Shown here: in pieces, positions 24,660 to 33,324 of the stretch | Layout of the letters: the number at the start of each line of letters is the position of its first letter | Position numbering within the stretch: the stretch's first letter is position 1 | Assembly (NCBI GenBank): GCA_017503865.1 | Contig: JAFVSI010000013.1 | Span: 1 to 39,525, forward strand | Length of the DNA stretch: 39,525 nucleotides | Direction: 5' to 3' | DNA from: Clostridia bacterium | Lineage (GTDB): Bacteria; Bacillota; Clostridia; Oscillospirales; CAG-272 | Notes under the pieces: model-generated | Database searches by the model: none | What the model saw: only the letters and a program-made list of their open reading frames with translations | What the model was told of the DNA's origin: nothing | Program-made: the position numbers and the translations under genes

Positions 24660-25370
24660 TCAGTTTGTTCCGAAAAGCTCAAGAGCGGCACATGCCGCAT
24701 TCTGCTCAGCCTCTCGCTTTGTTTTGCCGCTTCCCTTGCCTATCACGTTTCTGTTAAGTCTCGCCTCAACCCAAAAGGTTTTATTGTGGTCAGGGCCCTG
24801 CTCGTCAACCGTAACGTACTCAAGGTAGTCGCCCTCAGCCTGCTGTATAAACTGCTGAAGCTCGGTCTTAAAATCTCTATGCACTCCCGTATCGCCTATC
24901 TTCTTTATCTCCGCTACAACAAAGGGCAAAAGAAAATCCTTAACCGTAAGCTTTCCGTTTTCCCCTGCGTCAATATATATAGCCGCAAGAAGTGCCTCAA
25001 ATGCGTTTTCGAGATTCGACTGTCTCTCTCTGCCGCCGTTCTTCTCCTCGCCTACACCGAGGTACAGATAGTCGCCAAGCTCAATACTTCTCGCGTAAGA
25101 CGCAAGAGCACTCGACTGAACGACTGCCGCACGGAGCTTTGTAAGCTCTCCCTCGGGGCTTTGAGCATATTTTGAGTAAAGATATTCGCTTACGATTATC
25201 GAAAGCACCGAATCCCCAAGGAATTCGAGACGCTCGTTGCACTCGGCAAACCTTTTCTTTGCCTTAAGCTCGTTTGCATAAGACGAGTGAGTGAGTGCCT
25301 TTTCGAGCAATTTTATGTTTTTAAATTCGTAGCCTATTTTTTCTTCAAGCTCTGCTATGTTTCTTGGCAT
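24660..25370 (-). CDS. rnc: Ribonuclease III
   Basis: RNase III, 236 aa, cleaves double-stranded RNA in rRNA maturation and mRNA decay. The signature ERLEFLGDSVLS is at 46-57 and a C-terminal double-stranded RNA-binding domain starts near 160 (DFKTELQQFIQQ, GKGSGKTKREAEQNAA). The second catalytic motif reads LENAFEALLAAIY; many orthologues have Asp where this has Asn. AAGGG lies upstream of the ATG. It follows plsX directly; the fab genes and acpP that often stand between them are not here. Confidence 0.95.
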   Translation of the reverse strand: MPRNIAELEEKIGYEFKNIKLLEKALTHSSYANELKAKKRFAECNERLEFLGDSVLSIIVSEYLYSKYAQSPEGELTKLRAAVVQSSALASYARSIELGDYLYLGVGEEKNGGRERQSNLENAFEALLAAIYIDAGENGKLTVKDFLLPFVVAEIKKIGDTGVHRDFKTELQQFIQQAEGDYLEYVTVDEQGPDHNKTFWVEARLNRNVIGKGSGKTKREAEQNAACAALELFGTN

Positions 25371-25393
25371 AACCGACCCTTAAATTCCTTTCG

Positions 25394-26431
25394 TTATTCC
25401 TCGCTGCCTTCAGCTTTCACCGAGGCTTTTTTCTTCGGGAAAAGCTCAGCTGATTTAGCATTAAGCTCCTCTATCATTCCCGATCTTGCGTATGCTGCCG
25501 CCTGACGTATCGCATTCTTGAACGCCTTTGCGTTTGACGAGCCGTGTGCCTTTATAACAGGCTTTGCGATTCCAAGCAAGGGGGCACCGCCGTGCTCACT
25601 CGAGTCAAAATTTTTCTTTACGGCAGAAAGCTGCTTCTTTGTAAGAAGATACGCCATCTTTGTACCGAAATTCGAGGTAAAGAGACCTCTCAGCGTATTC
25701 ATCATAAGCTTGCCCATTCCCTCGATATTTTTGAGGAGTATGTTGCCTGTAAATCCGTCGGTTACAAGCACGTCACACGCATTTTGCGGTATCTTGTTGC
25801 CCTCAACGTTTCCTACGAAATTTACCTTGTCGCACTCGCGAAGAAGTGCATAGGTAGCAAGCTGAAGCTCGGTTCCCTTTGTCTCTTCCGCACCGTTGTT
25901 GAGAAGTCCCACGCGGGGTGACTCAACGCCGTACATCTTCTTCATATACTCACTGCCGATTATGGCAAACTGCACGAGATACTCGGGCGTTACGTTGATA
26001 TTAGCTCCCGAATCGAGAAGGAGAACGGGTGGCGTCATAGGAAGCACCGTTGCTATTGCGGGGCGGTTGAGTCCCTTTATTTTTCTGACGATAAGCGATG
26101 CACCCGCAAAAAGTGCACCTGTATTTCCCGCACTTACAACAGCATCTCCCTTTCCCTCTTTAAGAAGGCGAAGAGCCGTACTCATCGAGGAATCCGCCTT
26201 TGCACGGTTGACCGAGAGAGGATCGTCACACATCTCGATAACGGTCTCGGTATGTACTATTTCAAGCGAGGAAGTGTCGCACCCGCATTCGTCAAGTGCC
26301 GCCTTTATCTCGTTTTCGTTACCGACAAGGACAAGCTCTATTCCCTCAAACTCACGAAGTGCCGCAACAGCACCCGAGACGAGCTCCTTCGCCCCCTTGT
26401 CACTTCCCATTACGTCTGCTATTATCTTCAT
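25394..26431 (-). CDS. plsX: Phosphate acyltransferase PlsX
   Basis: PlsX, 345 aa, forms acyl-phosphate from acyl-ACP for phosphatidic acid synthesis at the membrane. KIIADVMGSDKGAKELV, AVVSAGNTGALFAGA, TPPVLLLDSGANINV and LVTDGFTGNILLK are typical. AAGGAG precedes the ATG. It lies 11 bp after trmFO. An alanine-rich C-terminus ends in a short charged tail. Confidence 0.95.
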   Translation of the reverse strand: MKIIADVMGSDKGAKELVSGAVAALREFEGIELVLVGNENEIKAALDECGCDTSSLEIVHTETVIEMCDDPLSVNRAKADSSMSTALRLLKEGKGDAVVSAGNTGALFAGASLIVRKIKGLNRPAIATVLPMTPPVLLLDSGANINVTPEYLVQFAIIGSEYMKKMYGVESPRVGLLNNGAEETKGTELQLATYALLRECDKVNFVGNVEGNKIPQNACDVLVTDGFTGNILLKNIEGMGKLMMNTLRGLFTSNFGTKMAYLLTKKQLSAVKKNFDSSEHGGAPLLGIAKPVIKAHGSSNAKAFKNAIRQAAAYARSGMIEELNAKSAELFPKKKASVKAEGSEE

Positions 26432-26442
26432 AATTTTTCTCC

Positions 26443-27777
26443 TTAAATCGAGTATTTTTCCTTAATAGCATCTATTTCCTCGAGTGCTCTTTTTGAGACT
26501 ACCTCGTACTTTGCTATCTTTCCGCCCTTGACCTTGTAGCCAAGAGGCTCAACTATACCGAAATTTGCATTCATAGGCACAAACTTTCCGCTCGCACCGC
26601 CACACGAAACGTAAGACGACATCGCACCTATCATCGTGCGTCTTGAAAACTCTATTTTAGAAAGTCCCATAAGACTTCTCGCGGCTGAAAGTCCCGCCAA
26701 AAAGCCCGATGCGGCAGACTCTATATATCCCTCTACTCCCGTCATCTGTCCCGCAAAATATACGTTATCCTTCTCTATCATACGGTAGGACGAGTCAAGC
26801 ATTCCGGGCGAATCGAGGTAGGTGTTTCTGTGCATTATTCCGTAACGCAAGAACTCTGCATTCTCAAGTCCCGGTATCATACGAAAGACTCTCTTCTGCT
26901 CCCCGAAGGTGAGGTGTGTCTGAAATCCAACGAGATTATACATCGTTCCCTCGGCATTCTCGCGGCGAAGCTGAACGACGGCATAGGACTCCTCTCCAGT
27001 TCTTGCGTCAACGAGACCGACAGGCTTGAGAGGTCCGTAACGAAGCGTATCGTAGCCTCTCTTTGCCATAACCTCAACGGGCATACAGCCCTCAAAAACG
27101 GTTATCTTTTCCTGTTCCTTCTTGTCGAATTCCTTAAGCTGTGCTTCCTCTGCGGTAGTAAGTGCCTGCCAGAAGGCGTCGTACTGTTCCCTATTCATAG
27201 GACAGTTGATATAGTCGGCATCACCCTTGTCATAACGCGATGCAAAAAATGCAACGTCCATATTTATCGAATCGAAGTCAACGATAGGTGCTGCAGCATC
27301 AAAAAAATGAAGCGACGAGCAGCCGAGACTGTCCCTTATATAGTCAGCCATAGCGTTTGAGGTGAGGGGCCCCGTTGCGATAATATTCATCTCACCGTCA
27401 GCGATATCCGTCGCCTCGGCAGAAATTATCTCTATGTCGGGATTGCTCTTTATTTTGTTAGTTATATATTCCGAAAAAAGCTCTCTGTCAACTGCAAGTG
27501 CCGAGCCTGCGGGAACTCGTGTGGCGTCAGCCGCTTCCATAATAAGCGAGCCCATACGGCGAAGCTCCTCTTTGAGAAGTCCCACCGCATTCGTCACACT
27601 GTCGGAACGCAAGGAATTCGAGCAAACAAGCTCGGAGAATTTTTCGGAGTGATGTGCGGGAGTGAATTTGTGCGGCTTCATCTCGTAAAGCCTTACTCTC
27701 GCACCGCATTTTGTGGCACGGTCTGCAGCCTCACAGCCTGCAATCCCCGCACCGTAAATATTTATAATAGGTTTCAT
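26443..27777 (-). CDS. trmFO: Methylenetetrahydrofolate-tRNA-(uracil-5-)-methyltransferase TrmFO
   Basis: TrmFO, 444 aa, is the folate- and FAD-dependent enzyme that makes ribothymidine-54 in the tRNA T-loop. It starts MKPIINIYGAGIAGCEAA (FAD-binding GAGIAG), then KFSELVCSNSLRSDS with a catalytic cysteine, and VFEGCMPVEVMAKRG with the second. I use the ATG at 27777; a TTG four codons earlier is also open, and neither has a good ribosome binding site. It follows topA, the dprA-topA-trmFO order known from Bacillus, but is separated by 350 bp of repeat DNA. Confidence 0.95.
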   Translation of the reverse strand: MKPIINIYGAGIAGCEAADRATKCGARVRLYEMKPHKFTPAHHSEKFSELVCSNSLRSDSVTNAVGLLKEELRRMGSLIMEAADATRVPAGSALAVDRELFSEYITNKIKSNPDIEIISAEATDIADGEMNIIATGPLTSNAMADYIRDSLGCSSLHFFDAAAPIVDFDSINMDVAFFASRYDKGDADYINCPMNREQYDAFWQALTTAEEAQLKEFDKKEQEKITVFEGCMPVEVMAKRGYDTLRYGPLKPVGLVDARTGEESYAVVQLRRENAEGTMYNLVGFQTHLTFGEQKRVFRMIPGLENAEFLRYGIMHRNTYLDSPGMLDSSYRMIEKDNVYFAGQMTGVEGYIESAASGFLAGLSAARSLMGLSKIEFSRRTMIGAMSSYVSCGGASGKFVPMNANFGIVEPLGYKVKGGKIAKYEVVSKRALEEIDAIKEKYSI

Positions 27778-27827
27778 ACTTTTACACAAATTTTCAAATT
27801 TTGATTTTTAGGGGTGTTTATTTAAAT

Positions 27828-27889
27828 GCGGGGGAACCTCCTTTTTTAGGAAAATAGCTTCGTCACGACGAAGCCGTCTCTTCCCCCGC
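27828..27889. repeat. Composite palindrome upstream of trmFO
   Basis: Outer arms GCGGGGGAA (27828-27836) and TTCCCCCGC (27881-27889) enclose a perfect 8-bp hairpin GCTTCGTC / GACGAAGC (27857-27874). Downstream, CCCCCGCACCCCC and an AAAAAACTTTT stretch (27883-27912) recur inverted at about 28035-28065, so a segment of about 120 bp is bracketed by opposing copies. No gene is seen in 27890-28050. Confidence 0.75.
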
Positions 27890-28059
27890 ACCCCCTTCCA
27901 CAAAAAACTTTTCAAACCATTTTTAAAGCAAAGGTGAGGTTTATACTTCTACGGAGAGCTTACGCCTTACTATTGCTTGATTTCAAGAGACTTTGCATAG
28001 ACACGAAAGCTATAATTACGGTAATAAAAATTATTAAAAAAGTTTTTAAGAGTGGGGGT

Positions 28060-28120
28060 GCGGGGGCGGGTGGTTTTTTCAAAAAACACCTGCCCCCGCA
28101 TAAAGAACACACCTACAAAT
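28060..28120. repeat. Mosaic intergenic repeat, copy E
   Basis: The hairpin with arms GCGGGGGC (28060-28067) and GCCCCCGC (28092-28099) and the inner GGTGGTTTTTT / AAAAAACACC, plus the flank CGCATAAAGAACACA and ACAAATACC, are almost the same as 7906-7972 in copy B. Here the G-run and the C-run are both one base shorter, so pairing is kept. It ends next to the topA stop codon. Confidence 0.82.
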
Positions 28121-28127
28121 ACCTATT

Positions 28128-30416
28128 TTAATCTTCCTTATCCGCTTCGATACGAGCCTTGTAGCCGCAACCCTCTGTGTGGCAGATGAGCATAGACTGT
28201 CCTTTTTTGCGGAAGAGCATCTCACCGCACTTAGGGCATTTCTCATTGACAGGAAGGTCCCACGAAGAGAAATCACAGGTAGGATACTTCTCACAGCTAT
28301 AGAACACCGTCTTGTTTCTGCCGTTCTTCATAACTATCTTCGAGCCACACTTAGGACAAGGAACACCAATGTCCTTCGTCTTTTGCTTTGTGAAGTTACA
28401 AGCGGGATACTTGCTGCAAGCAAAGAAGCTTCCGTATCTTCCCGTTCTCTGTACCATATCGGCACCGCACTTTTCGCACTTGAAATCGGCAATTATAGGC
28501 TTTTTAGCCTCTGCTTCTTCTTCCGGCGGGGTTTCCTTTTCCGCTGTCACAAGGGGCTTTGTATTCTTGCACTTGGGGTAGTTGGGACAAGCGGCAAACT
28601 GACCGAATCGTCCGTTCTTAACGACCATCACGCTTCCGCACTTTTCGCAGATAATGTCGGTCTTCTCAACGGGTATCTGAGGAGCCTCTGTCTTAGCCTT
28701 TTCCTCAGCAGAATCAAGCTCCTTTGAAAATCCCTTCCAGAATCCGCCAAGAACGTCATTAACCTCGTACTTGCCGTCTTCTATTGAGTCGAGGTCTTTC
28801 TCCATCTTTGCTGTAAACTTGTAATCAACAACGTCAGGGAAGCTCTCGAGCATAAGCTTGTTAGTTACCTCACCGATAGGCGTGGGAACGAGAGCCTTGC
28901 CCTCTTTCTTGACGTAATTTCTTGCAAGAATAGTTGAAATTATCGTAGTATAGGTACTTGGTCTGCCGATACCTGACTCATCAAGGAAATTGATGAGAGA
29001 GGACTCGGTATATCTTGCAGGGGGAGCTGTAAAGTGCTTTGCGGGAGATACAGCCATAGACTCAAGTGTATCCTTCTCCTTGATATCGGGGAGCTTTATA
29101 TCCTTCTGCTCCGACATCTCGTCAGCACCCACAGTGACCTCCTTCTCACTCTCCTCGTAAACCGCCATATATCCGGGGAACTCAACTGTATATCCGCCCG
29201 TTCGGAAGATATATCCCGCAGACTCGAAATCAGCGTTTACGGTAGCAAGGGTAGCAGACTCCATCTGGCTTGCGATGAATCTCTCCCAGATGAGCTTGTA
29301 AAGCTTGTACTGGTCTGCAGTTACGTATTTCTTTATCATAGCGGGCTCTATCTCAACGTGCGAGGGACGAATTGCCTCATGCGCGTCCTGAGCACCCTTC
29401 TTTGCCTTGTACTGTCTCGGTGACGAAGGACAGTATTTGTCACCGTATTTCGATTTGATAAGCTCTGCCGCCGCACCTTGTGCATCTGCAGAGATGCGGA
29501 GCGAGTCGGTACGCATATAGGTTATAAGACCTTGCACGCCGCCGTTTTGAGAGCCGATATTAACACCCTCGTAAAGCTCCTGTGCGATCCTCATAATTCT
29601 CTGAGACTGGAAGCCAAGCTTACGAGACGCTTCCTGCTGCATAGTTGAGGTCGTAAAGGGGGGAGCGGGCATTTTCTTTCTCTTCGCTCTCTTTATCGAC
29701 TTTACATTAAAGCTCTTATTCTCGATAGCCTTGACTACCCTACTTGCATCGTCCTCGCAGGAAAGTGCTATCTTGCCGTTTTCATCTCCGTAGAAATGAG
29801 CAATAAAGCTCTTACCCTCTCCCGCAGAAAGCTCAACGTCGATAGTCCAGTATTCGGTAGGAACGAAATTTCTTATCTCTTCCTCACGCTCAACGATAAT
29901 TCTCGTAGCAACCGACTGAACTCTTCCCGCAGAAAGACCGCTCTTTACGTTCTTCCAAAGGAAGGGAGAGAGCTTGTATCCAACTATTCTGTCAAGAATT
30001 CTTCTCGCCTGCTGTGCGTTTACGAGATTCATATCTATCTGGCGGGGCTCCTTTATTGCCGCCTTGACCGCACTCTTAGTGATCTCGTTAAAGGTCACTC
30101 TGAGAGTCTTATCAAGCGGAATACCGAGAGCTGTCGCTAGGTGCCACGAAATTGCTTCTCCCTCACGGTCAGGGTCGGGTGCGAGGAACACTTTGGTCGC
30201 GTTCTTTGCTTCCTTCTTTATCTCCTTAATGAGATCTCCCTTTCCTCGAATGTTTATATAGTGAGGCTCAAAGCCGTTTTCAATATCCACTCCAAGTGAG
30301 CTTTTGGGAAGGTCACGCACGTGTCCCTTAGACGCGATGACCTTATAATTTGAGCCAAGATAACCCTTTATGGTAGATGCCTTAGAGGGAGACTCAACTA
30401 TAACAAGATTTGCCAT
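28128..30416 (-). CDS. topA: DNA topoisomerase I
   Basis: Type IA topoisomerase, 762 aa, relaxes negative supercoils. The N-terminal Toprim domain begins ANLVIVESPSKASTIK and has the acidic PDPDREGE motif at about 81-87. GLSAGRVQSVA is at 160-170. The catalytic tyrosine is Tyr300 in ITYMRTDSLRIS. The C-terminal ~190 residues carry four zinc-ribbon units, each with two Cys-x2-Cys-type pairs (CEKCGSVM, CEKCGADM, CPKCGSKI, CPKCGEML), the last abbreviated. AAAGGAAAT precedes the ATG. It lies 41 bp after dprA. Confidence 0.97.
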   Translation of the reverse strand: MANLVIVESPSKASTIKGYLGSNYKVIASKGHVRDLPKSSLGVDIENGFEPHYINIRGKGDLIKEIKKEAKNATKVFLAPDPDREGEAISWHLATALGIPLDKTLRVTFNEITKSAVKAAIKEPRQIDMNLVNAQQARRILDRIVGYKLSPFLWKNVKSGLSAGRVQSVATRIIVEREEEIRNFVPTEYWTIDVELSAGEGKSFIAHFYGDENGKIALSCEDDASRVVKAIENKSFNVKSIKRAKRKKMPAPPFTTSTMQQEASRKLGFQSQRIMRIAQELYEGVNIGSQNGGVQGLITYMRTDSLRISADAQGAAAELIKSKYGDKYCPSSPRQYKAKKGAQDAHEAIRPSHVEIEPAMIKKYVTADQYKLYKLIWERFIASQMESATLATVNADFESAGYIFRTGGYTVEFPGYMAVYEESEKEVTVGADEMSEQKDIKLPDIKEKDTLESMAVSPAKHFTAPPARYTESSLINFLDESGIGRPSTYTTIISTILARNYVKKEGKALVPTPIGEVTNKLMLESFPDVVDYKFTAKMEKDLDSIEDGKYEVNDVLGGFWKGFSKELDSAEEKAKTEAPQIPVEKTDIICEKCGSVMVVKNGRFGQFAACPNYPKCKNTKPLVTAEKETPPEEEAEAKKPIIADFKCEKCGADMVQRTGRYGSFFACSKYPACNFTKQKTKDIGVPCPKCGSKIVMKNGRNKTVFYSCEKYPTCDFSSWDLPVNEKCPKCGEMLFRKKGQSMLICHTEGCGYKARIEADKED

Positions 30417-30457
30417 TTATATATTTCCTTTCGTATGTTGTATGTATCTTAATTTTA

Positions 30458-31750
30458 TTATTTTCTAACGTAAAGTCCGCCGGGTAGCGAAGTAACGAGA
30501 CCGCAAAGCTCAAGCATCGTGAGTGCGGTTATCACGTCTCCTATGTCGCACCCCTCGACTATAAGTGCATCGGGGCTGACTGCCGTATCTATCGGCATTT
30601 GTGCAAACACCTTCTTGGCAGTTTCATCAAGTCCTGCAAGAAGCTCCTCGGCAACCGTTTCCCTTACGGGAGCATCGGTGTCCAAGACTTTTGCAGTAGT
30701 CTTTTCTTCTGCCTTTGTTTTTTCACCGAGAGAGACATTCTCTTCGGTCGAGAACTCTTCCTTTTTGTACGACCTCGCACAAATACCAAGCTCCTCGAGA
30801 AATTCCCCGTCAAGCTCAGAGTCAGAGCGAGCCTTTGCCTTTTTGAGTCCTCTGTAATTTATAACGTCGTGATATAGAAAATCGTAATGCTCGATTATAT
30901 CGTCCGAGCAAAGTGCAACGTAAGCACCGTCACGGATAAGCTCGTTAGGTCCTTCGGAGTTGCTTTCGTCGACCTTACCTGGCAGAGCAAAGACCTCTCT
31001 TCCCTGTGCGATAGCGTTTTTAGCGGTTATAAGTGCACCGCTTCTGCGGTCACCCTCGACGACAAGCGTACCTTGACAAAGACCGCTGATTATCCTGTTT
31101 CTCACGGGGAAATTGTATTTTTCGGGAGAAGTCGAAGGCATATATTCACTTATGACCGCACCCGTTTTTGCTATTTTTTCATAAAGCTCTCTGTGTTGCT
31201 TTGGATATACGACGTCAATTCCACAGCCAAGCACCGCGACAGTTTCACCACCCGCCGCTATTGCTCCGCCTGACGCAACGCCGTCTATTCCGAGTGCCAT
31301 TCCGCTGACCACTATTGCATTTGCCGCCGCCATTTCATAGGCTATTTTATACGCAGATGCCTTTCCGTATTCACTCATTTTTCTCGTTCCGACAACGGCA
31401 AGTGAGAGTCTTGAATTAAAATCGGGAAGCTTTCCCTTGCAGAAAAGCACAGCGGGCGGATCTTCAAGCTGACGCAAGCGAGACGGATATTTTTTGTCGC
31501 CGTAAGTGATAATATCTATCTTGTTTTTCTTGCAGAAGCTTACCACTGAATAAGACTCCTCAAGACTTTTGTCGCAAAGCTTTGCCTTGAGTCGCTCACC
31601 GATACCCTCGATATGCTCTATCTCGTTTTCATCGAGTGAATATACGTCAAACGGCTCTAAAAACCGCTCTATTATTCGCACGAAGCTCTTTGAAGCCACT
31701 CCGCACGCACGGGCAAGCCATATCCAATATAAGGTCTGTTCGTTTAACAT
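30458..31750 (-). CDS. dprA: DNA processing protein DprA
   Basis: DprA/Smf, 430 aa, loads RecA on incoming single-stranded DNA in transformation. An N-terminal HhH/SAM-like region (IEHIEGIGERLKAKL) precedes the Rossmann-type DprA core: AVVGTRKMSEYGKASA, VVSGMALGIDGVA, AVLGCGIDVVYP, PVRNRIISGL and GREVFALPG. A C-terminal winged-helix segment follows a charged linker. The start ATG at 31750 has GGGGGTGA upstream; the longer frame starts inside the methyltransferase gene. dprA is widely kept in Firmicutes whether or not competence is known. Confidence 0.94.
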   Translation of the reverse strand: MLNEQTLYWIWLARACGVASKSFVRIIERFLEPFDVYSLDENEIEHIEGIGERLKAKLCDKSLEESYSVVSFCKKNKIDIITYGDKKYPSRLRQLEDPPAVLFCKGKLPDFNSRLSLAVVGTRKMSEYGKASAYKIAYEMAAANAIVVSGMALGIDGVASGGAIAAGGETVAVLGCGIDVVYPKQHRELYEKIAKTGAVISEYMPSTSPEKYNFPVRNRIISGLCQGTLVVEGDRRSGALITAKNAIAQGREVFALPGKVDESNSEGPNELIRDGAYVALCSDDIIEHYDFLYHDVINYRGLKKAKARSDSELDGEFLEELGICARSYKKEEFSTEENVSLGEKTKAEEKTTAKVLDTDAPVRETVAEELLAGLDETAKKVFAQMPIDTAVSPDALIVEGCDIGDVITALTMLELCGLVTSLPGGLYVRK

Positions 31751-31775
31751 ATCTTCACCCCCGAAAAAGAAAGAT

Positions 31776-32585
31776 TTAGGAGCGTACCGTCTCCCACATA
31801 AGTATTCCTGCTGCCATCGCAGCATTGAGAGACTCGCATCCCTCTCGCATAGGAATTATGACACATTCGCTACACGCGTCCATCGTTTTGTCACTAAGTC
31901 CGTGCCCCTCGTTTCCTACAATGAAAACGTCGGTCGGTAAAATATCTACCTCGCCAAGCTTTTTCGCATTATTCGAAAGAGCCGCACCGAAAACCCTTCT
32001 TCCCGTATTTCGAAGGGCTTTTATACAATCGCAAAAGTCGCCATCGCCGAGAGTGACGGTACCAAGCATAAACAAAGCCCCCATTGCAGCTCTGATCGTT
32101 TTAGGATTATATATATCCGCACAGTCGGCACTGAGTATAAGTCTGTCAATCCCGAGAGACGCCGCAGTACGTATTATTGTTCCGAGATTGCCGGGATCTC
32201 TTATAGACTCGAGCATAAATACCCTCTCCCCGTCCGACAGAGAAAGCTCGGACGCACCGAGTGCCACCGTGTGCAATTCGCTTTGTTGCTTTGCTACACA
32301 GATAACTCCCTCGGGAGATTTTTCCTCGCTCATCTTTGAAAACACGTCGTCAGAGACCACAACAAGAGGCAAATCGCGACTTGCAAGTCTTTGTGTAACC
32401 GTGTCAAGCTTTGACTCTGCGACAAAGACGTATTCGAGCGAAACGCCCTTTGAAAGTGCCTCGCCGCAAAGCTTTATACCGTCAAAGCGAAAAAGTCCGC
32501 TCTCTTCTCTGCCCTTCTTACGCTCGAGCGAGCAGACGAGCTTTACAAGCCTGTTTTGTCTTGAACGAATGACGTCGTTTTGCAT
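31776..32585 (-). CDS. SpoU/TrmH-family RNA methyltransferase
   Basis: A 269-aa SPOUT-class RNA methyltransferase, SAM-dependent, probably adding 2'-O-methyl groups to rRNA or tRNA. N-terminal substrate-binding domain (SRQNRLVKLVCSL), then RDPGNLGTIIRTAASLGI, DVFIVGNEGHGLSD and IPMREGCESLNAAMAAGI, which are motifs 1 to 3. The ATG at 32585 has GGGGGTG upstream; the longer TTG-initiated frame lacks a site. It follows rplT after a terminator-like hairpin, as in other Firmicutes. The target base is unknown. Confidence 0.92.
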   Translation of the reverse strand: MQNDVIRSRQNRLVKLVCSLERKKGREESGLFRFDGIKLCGEALSKGVSLEYVFVAESKLDTVTQRLASRDLPLVVVSDDVFSKMSEEKSPEGVICVAKQQSELHTVALGASELSLSDGERVFMLESIRDPGNLGTIIRTAASLGIDRLILSADCADIYNPKTIRAAMGALFMLGTVTLGDGDFCDCIKALRNTGRRVFGAALSNNAKKLGEVDILPTDVFIVGNEGHGLSDKTMDACSECVIIPMREGCESLNAAMAAGILMWETVRS

Positions 32586-32616
32586 TTTGGCACCCCCATT
32601 TTTCTTCTTTATAAAC

Positions 32617-32651
32617 TCAAACAAGGGACTGTTGCGTTTGGCAACAGCCCC
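32617..32651 (-). terminator. Terminator after rplT
   Basis: On the minus strand, GGGGCTGTTGC / GCAACAGTCCC, 11 bp with one G.T pair and a 5-base loop, then TTGTTTGAG. The T-tract is short, so read-through into the methyltransferase gene is likely. Confidence 0.75.
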
Positions 32652-32665
32652 TCTTCCAGCTCTGA

Positions 32666-33019
32666 TTAAAGAGCTGCCTTAGCCTTATTTACGAGTTCTG
32701 CGAAAGCTGCCTTGTCAGCAACTGCGATCTCAGCGAGCATCTTACGGTTGAGGTCGATACCAGCAACCTTAAGACCGTGCATAAATGTAGAATAGTTCAT
32801 TCCGTTTGCCTTTGCCTGTGCGTTGATACGCGCGATCCAAAGTCTGCGGAAATCTCTCTTCTTCATCTTTCTTCCGGCAAACGCATAGTTGCCGCTCTTC
32901 ATTACGGCTTGCTTAGCCATCTTGAAGTGCTTGGATTTTGCACCCCAGTAACCCTTCGCAGCCTTAAGTATTTTATTTCTTCTCTTGCGCGTTGCTACAG
33001 CGCCCTTGATTCTTGCCAT
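32666..33019 (-). CDS. rplT: 50S ribosomal protein L20
   Basis: Ribosomal protein bL20, 117 aa, an early 50S assembly protein. Sequence starts [19 protein letters not shown] and continues with [16 protein letters not shown] and [15 protein letters not shown]-type segments, standard for the family. It is preceded by AGGAGG. In Bacillus, L20 is the autogenous repressor of this operon, acting through leader termination. A matching leader lies upstream of infC. Confidence 0.97.
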   Translation of the reverse strand: MARIKGAVATRKRRNKILKAAKGYWGAKSKHFKMAKQAVMKSGNYAFAGRKMKKRDFRRLWIARINAQAKANGMNYSTFMHGLKVAGIDLNRKMLAEIAVADKAAFAELVNKAKAAL

Positions 33020-33057
33020 TTTATTTTCCTCCTGTTAACTGTTGTCTTCCAAATTGA

Positions 33058-33252
33058 TTACTTCTGGATAAGAACTCTGATGTTAGGTGTCATAGAGCTC
33101 GAAAGAATTGCACTCTGACGCAAGTGTCTCTTTCTCTTAGCGGTCTTGAGACCGGTGTTATGTCTGTGGTGGCAGTGTCCGATCTTAACCTTACCGGAAG
33201 CTGTTACAGAAAATCTCTTGGCAGAAGCCTTATGTGTCTTGATTTTTCCCAT
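33058..33252 (-). CDS. rpmI: 50S ribosomal protein L35
   Basis: Ribosomal protein bL35, 64 aa. MGKIKTHKASAKRFSVTASG and RHNTGLKTAKRKRHLR are typical. AAGGAG precedes the ATG. It is the middle gene of infC-rpmI-rplT. Confidence 0.97.
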   Translation of the reverse strand: MGKIKTHKASAKRFSVTASGKVKIGHCHHRHNTGLKTAKRKRHLRQSAILSSSMTPNIRVLIQK

Positions 33253-33324
33253 TTTTCTATACTCCTTTTTGAATATCGTTTATCAAAATTGCGTAGAACG
33301 CATTATTTTGCAAATTTGTCCGTC

